From CAZPXZ01 sp965221505 (GTDB lineage Bacteria > Pseudomonadota > Alphaproteobacteria > Rhodobacterales > CAZPXZ01), in assembly GCA_965221505.1 (NCBI GenBank), contig CBDCSI010000001.1, forward strand, positions 2,418,001 through 2,482,000: DNA of 64,000 nucleotides, given 5' to 3'. Position 1 is the stretch's first letter, and each line of letters starts with the position of its first letter. The notes under the pieces were generated by a model. That model was not told the origin of the DNA. It saw only the letters and a list, made by a program, of their open reading frames with translations, and did not search any database. The translations under genes and the position numbers were made by a program. Positions 9,814-17,835 of the stretch are shown piece after piece.

Positions 9814-11619
9814 CTACCGAAGCGCGACGTCCTCCAGGCGCAGGAACGCCTGGCTCTTGCCTTGGTAGGTGTCGATCGACGCCTCTCCCATCGCATCGAT
9901 CAGGTCGCCGCTTCGAAGGCTGCCGACGACCTCGCCGAGCGGCGATCCGGCGACCGAGAACGCCATGGCTTTCGCCGTCGTCCCCGCGTCGTCCGAGAGG
10001 AACATCTGATAATGCGCGTGCGACAGGAGGCGCGGCGGATACCGCAGCCGTACCCCGCTCAGGACCACGCGGGGGTGCGGCGCCGCCTGGCCGAACGGTC
10101 CGACGGATTCCAGGCTGCGAACCAGATCCAGCGTCAGCCCCGACGGCTGCAGTGTGCCGACCACGCGGGTCCGGGCCCGCGATTCGGCGCCGTCCGGCGT
10201 CGACGGCTCCAGCAATGCGCGGATCCGATCCATGGCCTCCTCGACGCGATTCGGAAGCACCTCCACGCCGACCGCGCCCGCATGACCGCCGCCCTTGAGC
10301 AAGAGTCCCTCGACCCGCGCCCGGCGGACCGCCTCGCCGAGGTCGTATTCGCCCCAGGAACGTCCGGAACCCTTGAGCGCGCCGCCGTGCCGGGTAAGCA
10401 CGATCGCCGGTCGTCGATGCCGTTCGGACAGCCGCCCGGCGACGATTCCGACGACGCCGGGATGCCAGGGCTCCTGCAGGCCCCGGGCATCGGGACTCGC
10501 ATACCAAGCGAGACTCGTCGCCTCGACGCCGCGAAAGCGTGCGGCGTCGACGTCCTCGAGCACCCGAGACTGGGCCTCTTTCCGCAGCGTGTTCAACATG
10601 GAGCAGCATTCCACGAGTCGCCGCGCCTCCTCGTCGCGCTCCGCCAGGAGCAGGCGCACCGGAATCCGGCTCTGCTCCTCCCGCTCCGCAACGCGTCCGG
10701 GAGCGTTGAGCTGCGGTCCGAGATTCCAGCCGAGGTGATGCGCCGTGACCGTCCCCGACACGCGCGTCCGATGCAAGAGTTCCCGGAGGCCGACCCGGCG
10801 TCCCTTGCGCAGCTGCCGCAGCCCGGCCTGAACCAGGGCGCGATTGATGCCCTCGAGCGGCACCGCGTCGGCGACCGTGGCCAGAGCGACCAGATCGAGC
10901 CCTTCCTTCAGGTCGGGCTCCGGCATCCCGGCCGCTCCGAACCAGTCCGACCGGCGCAGCTCGCGCGCCGTCGCCACCAGCAGCATGAATACGACGCCTG
11001 CCGCGCACAGGGCTTCCAGGCCGCTCCGGTCGTCGGGCCGCTTGGGGTTGACCAGCAAGAAATCCCGCCCCCCGGACGCGATCTCGCAAGAATGGTGATC
11101 GGCGACGATCACGTCCGCGCCGGCTTCCCGCGCTGCGGTGAGCCCGGGAAGCGCCTCGAGCGAACTGCCGCTGTCCGCCACGATCACCAACTCCCGGCCG
11201 GCGCCCAACTCGGCCATCCTTTTCGGTTGCGGTCCGTATCCGTCCCGGATTCGATGGGGGATTCGCCATTCCGCCTCGATTCCGAGCGCACGGAGCCAGC
11301 CCACCAGCAGCGCGACGCTGCACGCGCCGTCGACGTCGTAGTCGCCGAAGACCGCGATCGACTCCCGGTCGCGCACCGCTTTCGCCAGGCGCTCCGCCGC
11401 GTCGGGCATGTCGGCCATTCCCGCCGGATCGGGCATCTCGCGCCTGAGACTCGGCTCGAGGAATTCGGGTACGTCGTCCGCCGCTACGCCGCGCATCGCC
11501 AGCGCAAGGCAAACCGGCTCCGGCAACCCGTGCTTGCGGCCGATCGCAAGGGCGTACCGCCGCTCCTCCGCGCCCGGAAACTCCCAGACTCCGCCGGTCG
11601 CCGACTCGATCGGGTTCAT
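9814..11619 (-). CDS. recJ: single-stranded-DNA-specific 5'-3' exonuclease RecJ
   Basis: 601 residues. DHH phosphoesterase motifs are visible: FGDYDVDGACS (motif I), VADSGSS, and VADHHSC (the DHH box), followed by DHHA1 and OB domains. RecJ degrades single strands in recombination and mismatch or base-excision repair. The ATG at 11619 overlaps the stop of the upstream gene as ATGA, so the two are translationally coupled. A glpX-recJ neighbourhood is common in Alphaproteobacteria. In motif II the family usually has VxxDxG; here DSGSS is seen, close to the family form. Convergent with the helicase gene. Confidence 0.95.
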   Translation of the reverse strand: MNPIESATGGVWEFPGAEERRYALAIGRKHGLPEPVCLALAMRGVAADDVPEFLEPSLRREMPDPAGMADMPDAAERLAKAVRDRESIAVFGDYDVDGACSVALLVGWLRALGIEAEWRIPHRIRDGYGPQPKRMAELGAGRELVIVADSGSSLEALPGLTAAREAGADVIVADHHSCEIASGGRDFLLVNPKRPDDRSGLEALCAAGVVFMLLVATARELRRSDWFGAAGMPEPDLKEGLDLVALATVADAVPLEGINRALVQAGLRQLRKGRRVGLRELLHRTRVSGTVTAHHLGWNLGPQLNAPGRVAEREEQSRIPVRLLLAERDEEARRLVECCSMLNTLRKEAQSRVLEDVDAARFRGVEATSLAWYASPDARGLQEPWHPGVVGIVAGRLSERHRRPAIVLTRHGGALKGSGRSWGEYDLGEAVRRARVEGLLLKGGGHAGAVGVEVLPNRVEEAMDRIRALLEPSTPDGAESRARTRVVGTLQPSGLTLDLVRSLESVGPFGQAAPHPRVVLSGVRLRYPPRLLSHAHYQMFLSDDAGTTAKAMAFSVAGSPLGEVVGSLRSGDLIDAMGEASIDTYQGKSQAFLRLEDVALR

Positions 11620-13097
11620 TCGGAATGCCTGATGCGGGAACGGATGCGCCGGGCCGAGCCGGTATGGGAATTCAGGAGCAGCGTCTCCACCGAAACCGTA
11701 TCCCCGATTCGCCGGGCGCCCTTCAGCAGGGAACCGTCGGTGACCCCGGTGGCGGCGAAGATCACGTCGTCGGAAACCAGGTCGCGCAACGAATACCGTC
11801 GGTCGAGATCGTCGATCCCGAGACGCCTCGCCCGTTCGACCTCCGCATCCGACGAGAACAGGAGCCGTCCCTGGAAGTGTCCGCCCATGCATCGAAGCGC
11901 GGCTGCGGCCAGCACGCCCTCCGGCGCGCCGCCGATCCCGACATACATGTCGATGCCGGTCTGTTCCGATTGCGACGCGTGCATGACGGCGGCCACGTCG
12001 CCGTCGGTAATGAAGCGAACGGAGGCGCCCACGTCTCGGAGCTGCTGGACGACGGCGTCGTGGCGCGGCCGCTCCAGGACGCAAACGCTGACGGATTGCG
12101 GCGACACGCCCTTCGCCCGCGCGACGCTCCGGACGTTGTCGGCCGGCTCCGCGTCGAGATCGATCGCGTCCCCCGGCACACCGGGCCCGACCGCGATCTT
12201 GCTCATGTAGACGTCCGGCGCGTGCAGCAGCGAACCGCGCGGACCCATCGCGATCACCGACAGCGCGTTCGGCAGCGACTTGGCGCACAAGGTGGTGCCT
12301 TCGAGCGGATCGAGCGCTATATCCACCTTCACGCCGGAGCGGCTGCCCACCTCCTCGCCGATATACAGCATGGGCGCCTCGTCGCGCTCGCCTTCGCCGA
12401 TCACCACCCGGCCGGAGACGTCCAGGCGGTTGAGCTCCCGGCGCATGGCTTCCACCGCACAGCGGTCCGCTTCCGTTTCGTCGCCGCGGCCGATCATGTC
12501 GGAGGCGGCGACCGCCGCCGCCTCGCTGGCCTGCGCAAGGCCGAGAGAGAGCATCCATCCGGTGTACATCCGCCGGTTGGGGGACGCGCCGCCCTGCGGT
12601 TGGCGAGAGGGAGACGGCTCCGGCGCCTCGGTTCGGGCTCCGCTCGAGGCGCCGCCCGATCGCAGCGTGCGCTCGATGCCGGTTCGCGCAAGCCGGTCCG
12701 CCGCCTCGTTCTCCGGGTCGCCGGCATGCCCCCGTACCCATTTCCAGTGCACGGTCCGGCTCTCGCTCGCCGCAAGAAGCCGCTTCCACAGGTCCTCGTT
12801 CTTCACCGCCGTCCCGGACGCGGTGCGCCAGCCGTTCCGTCGCCAGCGGCGAGTCCACTGGGTGACGCCCTTGCGCACGTATTCGGAGTCGGTGACGACC
12901 GTCACCCTGACGTCCGCAGGCAGCGATTCGAGCGCCATGATCGCGGCGGTCAGCTCCATCCGGTTGTTGGTCGTCTGCGATTCGCCGCCGCTGATCTCGC
13001 GTCGGCTGCCGCCTTCATGCAGGACGGCGCCCCACCCGCCGGGGCCGGGATTGCCCCGGCAGGCGCCGTCCGTGTAGACGAGGAACGACTCTCCCAC
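11616..13097 (-). CDS. RNase HI - class II fructose-1,6-bisphosphatase (GlpX) fusion protein
   Basis: One uninterrupted frame of 493 residues carries two complete enzymes. Residues 1-~145 are RNase HI with the full catalytic set D10, E48, D70 and D134 plus H124; this degrades RNA in RNA-DNA hybrids. Residues ~146-176 are a Gly/Ser/Pro-rich linker. Residues ~177-493 are GlpX, with IGEGERDEAPMLYIGEEVG and DPLEGTTL metal/substrate motifs, which makes fructose-6-phosphate in gluconeogenesis. Start GTG at 13097 has GGGAGGGGG before it. Methionines 177 and 182 (ATG at 12569) could be internal starts for GlpX alone, but no good ribosome-binding site precedes them. The stop overlaps recJ (ATGA). In relatives rnhA and glpX are separate genes. 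Confidence 0.88.
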   Translation of the reverse strand: MGESFLVYTDGACRGNPGPGGWGAVLHEGGSRREISGGESQTTNNRMELTAAIMALESLPADVRVTVVTDSEYVRKGVTQWTRRWRRNGWRTASGTAVKNEDLWKRLLAASESRTVHWKWVRGHAGDPENEAADRLARTGIERTLRSGGASSGARTEAPEPSPSRQPQGGASPNRRMYTGWMLSLGLAQASEAAAVAASDMIGRGDETEADRCAVEAMRRELNRLDVSGRVVIGEGERDEAPMLYIGEEVGSRSGVKVDIALDPLEGTTLCAKSLPNALSVIAMGPRGSLLHAPDVYMSKIAVGPGVPGDAIDLDAEPADNVRSVARAKGVSPQSVSVCVLERPRHDAVVQQLRDVGASVRFITDGDVAAVMHASQSEQTGIDMYVGIGGAPEGVLAAAALRCMGGHFQGRLLFSSDAEVERARRLGIDDLDRRYSLRDLVSDDVIFAATGVTDGSLLKGARRIGDTVSVETLLLNSHTGSARRIRSRIRHSE

Positions 13098-13493
13098 GCA
13101 ACCCCCTCCCGTTTCCGCGCCGGCAACGCCGCCGCCCTCGCTCCGACCCCGTTCTACACGATTCGCAGCCCTGGAATCGCCTGCGATCCTGCGACGTCTC
13201 TCCCGGTCATGCGTTGTGCGCGGACGAAGCGCCGCGCGAACGGGGAACCCGCCTCCGAACGGCAGCTCGTTTGGGCCCGACGTCCCCGACGGTTCGACCC
13301 GGCCGACATTGCCGACGAACCTCGAGCCGCGCGCCGCGCCTTCGCGGCAGGGCGCTTCGGACCCGGGGCCTCCTTCCCGGCGGAGCCGTCCGACCGTCCG
13401 TTGCGCACTCCCCGAACCGCAGCCGACCCGATCCGCTGCGAGGCGCCGCCGGCACGTTGTTGCCCGACGCCCCGTCCATGGGTATGAATCTCC
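13098..13493. other. spacer between divergent rnhA-glpX and the SRP RNA
   Basis: No convincing gene in 396 bp. It must hold the promoter of the SRP RNA; a TATGAAT at 13483-13489 lies about 5 bases before the RNA start and TTGTTG at 13457 lies 20 bases upstream of it, a weak sigma-70-like pair. Short open frames here lack family similarity. Confidence 0.5.
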
Positions 13494-13588
13494 CCGAGGC
13501 TGGCGCGGACGGACACCTCGCCAACCCGGTCAGGTCCGGAAGGAAGCAGCCGTAACGAGCCACTGTCCGGGTCGCCTGCCAGCCTCTC
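13494..13588 (+). ncRNA. ffs: signal recognition particle RNA (4.5S, small bacterial type)
   Basis: Contains the conserved SRP domain IV core GGTCAGGTCCGGAAGGAAGC at 13538-13557, with the GGAA tetraloop and the symmetric/asymmetric loops. The ends pair: GAGGCTGGC (13496-13504) with GCCAGCCTC (13578-13586), closing a ~95-nt rod. The RNA binds Ffh and targets membrane proteins to the Sec translocon. Location immediately before dnaX is the usual one in Alphaproteobacteria. Ends are approximate. Confidence 0.93.
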
Positions 13589-13596
13589 CCAACGCC

Positions 13597-15360
13597 ATGT
13601 CCAGGTCCGACCCCATGTCCGACCCCACGTCCGACGACGCAGCGTCCCCCGAGGCCGGAAACGCCCGTTCCGGCGAATACGAGGTGCTGGCCCGCAAGCA
13701 CAGGCCGCTGCGGTTCGACACGCTGATCGGACAGGACAGCCTGGTGCGTACGCTCCGCAACGCGTTCGAGACGAACCGGATCGCCCACGCTTTCATGCTC
13801 ACCGGCATCCGCGGGGTCGGCAAGACCACTACGGCCCGAATCATCGCCCGGGCGCTCAATTGCGCCGCCGCGGGTGCGCAGGAGACGCCCTCCTTCAATC
13901 CCTGCGGCGTCTGCGATTCCTGCGTGAGCATCACCGAATCGCGGCATATCGACGTCGTGGAGATCGACGCCGCGTCGCACACCGGGGTGGACCATGCCCG
14001 CGAACTGATCGGCCAGGCGCGCCACCGGCCGGCCGAGGGGCGCTATCGGGTGTTCATCGTCGACGAGGTCCACATGCTCTCGAGAAGCGCGTTCAACGCG
14101 TTGCTCAAGACGCTGGAGGAGCCGCCGCCGCACGCCAAGTTCATCCTCGCGACCACGGAGATCCGCAAGGTCCCGGTGACGGTGCTCTCGCGCTGCCAGC
14201 GATTCGATCTCCGGCGCATCGACAGCGACGTTCTGATGCGCCACGTCGAGGGAATTGCCGTCTCGGAAGGGGCGGCGGTGGAACCCGGCGCCCTGGCGCT
14301 GATCGCGCGTGCGGCGGAGGGTTCGGTACGCGACGCGATCTCGCTCCTCGATCAGGCGCTCGCCCACGGCGATGCCGACAAGGAGGTCTCCGCCTCGGCC
14401 GTGCGCGAGATGCTGGCCCTGGCGGACAACGCCCGGGTTCTGGACCTGTTCGAGAGGATCGTGCGCGGCGACGCTCCCGGCGCCCTGAAGGAAATGGCGC
14501 TGCAATTCGAGGCAGGCGCGGATCCGGTCCACGTCATGGAGACGCTGGCGGAAACCTGCCACTTCGTATCGGTCCTGCGCGTGGCGCCGGACCTGGCGAA
14601 GGATCCGACGCTCTCTGAGGACGAACGCCGACGGGGCGCGGAGTTTGCGGAACGGCTGACCCCGCCGGTTCTCGTACGGTTCTGGCAGATTCTCGAACAC
14701 GCGCTCGAGGAGATCCGACGCTCGGAGCGTCCCCGGCTCGGCGCCGACATGGCGATCCTGCGGCTCGCCTACGCGTCCGGCCTGCCCACGCCGGCCGAAC
14801 TGATCGCCAGGCTGGAAGGACGCGAAGCGCCGGCTTCGGCGCCGGCCGCCGCGGACGGGTCCGCCGGATCGCCCAGAGCCGAAAGGCCGCCGTCCCCGCC
14901 GTCCCCGCCGTCCCCGCCGCCGTCGCGCGCGTCCGTCGATGCGCCCGGCGCAGCGCCCGAAATCCGCACCGCGGAAGACCTCGCGGAATTGGCCCGGAGC
15001 CGACAGGATTACGCCACGCTCCAGCTGATCGAGAAGGAGTTCCGCCCGGCAGCCTTCGCCGAGCGGCGGATCCGCTTCGTCCCCGGACCGGACGCGCCGG
15101 CGAACATGGCCGTTCGGCTGCGCAAGTTTCTCGAGCGGGAGACGCGGGCCGCATGGTCCGTGGAGGCGGTCGAGACCGGCGGCGGCCGGACGTTGCAGGA
15201 GATCCGGGACGAAGAGAGCGCGTCGCTGCGCGAAAAGGTCATGCGTCACCCCGAGTTCCTGAAATTCAAGGCCAAGTTCGAGGATCCGACAGGACCGCCC
15301 GGGCAGGCGCCGTCGGTGGTTTGCTACCCCGACCGGGAGTCCGGGCGGCAGGCCGCCTGA
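13597..15360 (+). CDS. dnaX: DNA polymerase III subunits gamma/tau
   Basis: 587 residues. Clamp-loader ATPase: Walker A GIRGVGKTT, four-Cys zinc module ending NPCGVCDSC, Walker B DEVHMLS. C-terminal region after residue ~410 is Pro/Ala-rich, with a PPSPPSPPSPP run encoded by CCGTCC-type triplet repeats (about 14888-14925), then a tau-like domain. It loads the sliding clamp and couples polymerases at the fork. Start ATG at 13597 is the first Met after the SRP RNA; ATG 13615 is an alternative. No A-rich slippery heptamer for a gamma frameshift was found, so only the long (tau) form is expected. Confidence 0.95.
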   Translation: MSRSDPMSDPTSDDAASPEAGNARSGEYEVLARKHRPLRFDTLIGQDSLVRTLRNAFETNRIAHAFMLTGIRGVGKTTTARIIARALNCAAAGAQETPSFNPCGVCDSCVSITESRHIDVVEIDAASHTGVDHARELIGQARHRPAEGRYRVFIVDEVHMLSRSAFNALLKTLEEPPPHAKFILATTEIRKVPVTVLSRCQRFDLRRIDSDVLMRHVEGIAVSEGAAVEPGALALIARAAEGSVRDAISLLDQALAHGDADKEVSASAVREMLALADNARVLDLFERIVRGDAPGALKEMALQFEAGADPVHVMETLAETCHFVSVLRVAPDLAKDPTLSEDERRRGAEFAERLTPPVLVRFWQILEHALEEIRRSERPRLGADMAILRLAYASGLPTPAELIARLEGREAPASAPAAADGSAGSPRAERPPSPPSPPSPPPSRASVDAPGAAPEIRTAEDLAELARSRQDYATLQLIEKEFRPAAFAERRIRFVPGPDAPANMAVRLRKFLERETRAAWSVEAVETGGGRTLQEIRDEESASLREKVMRHPEFLKFKAKFEDPTGPPGQAPSVVCYPDRESGRQAA

Positions 15361-15377
15361 CCGCTCCCGAATCAGCC

Positions 15378-16127
15378 ATGCGACGCGCCGCCGGGAACCA
15401 GTCGGAAGAGGATCGCATCGGGACCGAATCCCTGCCCGAGCGCGCCGTCCCGATCGATTCCGTCCCCTGCGAGACGGGTCCGGCCGCCGGCTACGCGGCT
15501 GCGCCGGCGAACGCGTTCCGACCGCGCCCGGGCGACGGTCCGACGGACGAAATCGAGCGCCTGATCGGCTTGCTGGCGAAGCTCCCCGGCCTCGGCCCGC
15601 GCTCGGCCCGCCGGGCCGCGCTCCATCTCCTGAATCGGCGCTCGACCCTCCTGGAGCCGCTGGCCGCGAGCCTGGCCCGAACCGGGAAGACCGTTCGGAA
15701 TTGCGGCATCTGCGGCAATTTCGCCGCCGGAGACCTCTGCGGCATCTGCCTCGATCCGGAACGGGACGCCTCCGTCATCTGCGTGGTGGAAGGCGTCGCG
15801 GATCTTTGGGCGCTGGAGCGGACGCATGCGTTTCGCGGGCGTTACCACGTGCTCGGCGGCGCGCTGTCGGCCGTCGGCAACGTCCGACCCGAGGATCTCC
15901 GCATCCCGCAGCTGGCCGCACGCGCGCGCAGCGAGGCCTCGGAGGTGGTCCTGGCGCTGAACGCGACCTTCGACGGGGAGACGACCGCCCACTACATCGC
16001 CCGCACGCTCGCCGACGCCGACGTGCGCACCACGCGGATCGGCTTCGGCGTGCCGGTCGGCGGGGAACTGGACTATCTCGACGCGGACACCATCGCCGCG
16101 GCGTTCCGCGGCCGCGCCAGCGCCTGA
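15378..16127 (+). CDS. recR: recombination mediator RecR
   Basis: 249 residues. The helix-hairpin-helix (LAKLPGLGPRSARRAALHLL) starts near residue 65; then the zinc finger CGICGNFAAGDLCGIC, the Toprim core VICVVEGVADLW and the C-terminal FGVPVGGELDYLD. RecR works with RecO/RecF to load RecA on gaps. RecR proteins are normally ~200 residues, so ~50 extra residues precede the conserved part; the only ATG in frame is at 15378 and no closer GTG/TTG with a ribosome-binding site is apparent. It follows dnaX by 17 bp; the ybaB gene usually found between them is absent. Confidence 0.93.
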   Translation: MRRAAGNQSEEDRIGTESLPERAVPIDSVPCETGPAAGYAAAPANAFRPRPGDGPTDEIERLIGLLAKLPGLGPRSARRAALHLLNRRSTLLEPLAASLARTGKTVRNCGICGNFAAGDLCGICLDPERDASVICVVEGVADLWALERTHAFRGRYHVLGGALSAVGNVRPEDLRIPQLAARARSEASEVVLALNATFDGETTAHYIARTLADADVRTTRIGFGVPVGGELDYLDADTIAAAFRGRASA

Positions 16128-16144
16128 TTCCGCCGCAGCCCCGG

Positions 16145-17641
16145 TCAGAGCACCGGAATGGTAAAGTCCGCGCCGGCGCGAATTCCGGTGGGCCAGCGGG
16201 ACGTGACGGTCTTGGTCCGGGTCCAGAAGCGGAAGGAATCCGGGCCGTGCTGGTTCAGGTCCCCGAACATGGAAGCCTTCCATCCGCCGAAGGTGTAATA
16301 GGCGAGCGGCACCGGAATCGGCACGTTGACGCCGACCATTCCGATGTTGATCCGTTCGGCGAAGTCCCTCGCCGTATCGCCGTCCCGGGTGAAGATCGCC
16401 GTCCCGTTGCCGTACTCGTTCAGCATCGGCAGCGCCAGCGCATCCTCGTAATCCTTCGAACGCACGACGCTCAGCACAGGGCCGAAAATTTCCTGGCGGT
16501 AGACGTCCATGTCCGGCGTCACCCGGTCGAACAGGCAACCGCCGATGAAATACCCGTTCTCGTAGCCCTGCATGCTGAAACCGCGGCCGTCGACCACCAG
16601 TTCCGCGCCCTGCTCGACCCCGCTGTCGACCAGGCTCCGCACCCGCTTCAGCGCTTCGGCGGTGACCAGCGGTCCGAAATCGATCCCGTCGCCGGCGGTG
16701 TAGGGCCCGATTCGGAGTTCCTCCACGCGGGGCGCGAGCTTGCCGACCAGCCGGTTCGCGGTCTCCTCGCCCACCGGAACGGCTACGGAAATGGCCATGC
16801 ACCGCTCGCCGGCCGAGCCGTATGCCGAACCGATCAGCGCGTCCACCGCCTGGTCCATGTCCGCGTCCGGCATGACGATCATGTGATTCTTCGCGCCGCC
16901 GAAACACTGCGCCCGCTTGCCCGCCTGGCATGCGGCCGAGTAGACGCGGCTGGCGATCGGCGTCGATCCGACGAAGGCGACGGCGCCGACGTCGGGGTCC
17001 GCGCACAGCGCCTCGACCGCTTCCCGGTCTCCGTGCACCACGTTGAGGACCCCGGGCGGCAGGCCGGCCTCGATCATCAGCTCCGCCAGCCGAACGGGTA
17101 CCGAGGGGTCGCGCTCGGAGGGCTTCAGCACGAACGCGTTGCCGCAGGCGATCGCGGGCGCGAACATCCACATCGGAATCATTGCCGGAAAATTGAACGG
17201 CGTGATCCCGGCTCCCACTCCGACGGGCTGCCGCATGGAGTACATGTCGATGCCGCCGCCGGCGCCGGTCGTGTATTCGCCCTTCAAGAGCTCGGGGGCG
17301 CCGCAAACGTATTCGCAGACTTCGAGACCGCGCTGGATGTCTCCCTTCGCGTCCGGAATCGTCTTGCCGTGCTCCCGGGAAAGCGCCTCCGCGAGTTCGT
17401 CCGCGTTCTCCTCGAGCAGGCGAACGAACTTCATGAAGACTCGCGCCCGCCGCTGCGGGTTGACGGCGGCCCAGTCCGGCTGCGCCGCCCGCGCGTTTTC
17501 GACCGCCTTGCGCACCTCGTCCCCGGACGCGAAGGGAACTCGTGCGTCGATCTCGCCGGTCGCCGGGTTGTAGACGTCGCCATGGCGACCGCTGGCGCCC
17601 GACACTCGGGCTCCGCCGACAAAATGAGGAATTTCCCGCAT
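16145..17641 (-). CDS. mmsA: CoA-acylating methylmalonate-semialdehyde dehydrogenase
   Basis: 498 residues, the family length. An aldehyde dehydrogenase with NAD site (GITPFNFPAMIPMWMFAPA), catalytic Cys in GSAGERCMAIS and the MmsA-type C-terminus SRWPTGIRAGADFTIP. It converts methylmalonate semialdehyde (valine and thymine breakdown) or malonate semialdehyde (beta-alanine, inositol) to propionyl- or acetyl-CoA. ATG 17641 is chosen because GGGAGAGGGA lies 4-13 bases upstream; a TTG 15 bases further upstream would sit within that site. Convergent with recR and divergent from the M23 peptidase gene. Confidence 0.95.
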   Translation of the reverse strand: MREIPHFVGGARVSGASGRHGDVYNPATGEIDARVPFASGDEVRKAVENARAAQPDWAAVNPQRRARVFMKFVRLLEENADELAEALSREHGKTIPDAKGDIQRGLEVCEYVCGAPELLKGEYTTGAGGGIDMYSMRQPVGVGAGITPFNFPAMIPMWMFAPAIACGNAFVLKPSERDPSVPVRLAELMIEAGLPPGVLNVVHGDREAVEALCADPDVGAVAFVGSTPIASRVYSAACQAGKRAQCFGGAKNHMIVMPDADMDQAVDALIGSAYGSAGERCMAISVAVPVGEETANRLVGKLAPRVEELRIGPYTAGDGIDFGPLVTAEALKRVRSLVDSGVEQGAELVVDGRGFSMQGYENGYFIGGCLFDRVTPDMDVYRQEIFGPVLSVVRSKDYEDALALPMLNEYGNGTAIFTRDGDTARDFAERINIGMVGVNVPIPVPLAYYTFGGWKASMFGDLNQHGPDSFRFWTRTKTVTSRWPTGIRAGADFTIPVL

Positions 17642-17835
17642 GATTCCCTCTCCCAATCCAGGTTCCGGTCCATTGTATATCCAAGCGAGGCGGGCCGCCG
17701 CAACCGGACTGCGGCGCGCCGGCTTCGGTTTCGGCCCGGCCGCAACTTGACACGCCCGGCAGTCTGTTGCAATTTCAACCGTACGGCCCCGCCGAGCGCC
17801 GCGATTTCCATGTTCGTATCCCCCGGGGAGCGGAG

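Noticed and set aside
14885..14930. CCGTCC-type repeats resembling a short repeat array
   Set aside because: They are in-frame codon repeats for Pro/Ser inside dnaX, without spacers, so not a CRISPR or a separate element.
13597..15360. Programmed frameshift in dnaX
   Set aside because: No A-rich slippery heptamer with downstream hairpin was found; the long frame is continuous.
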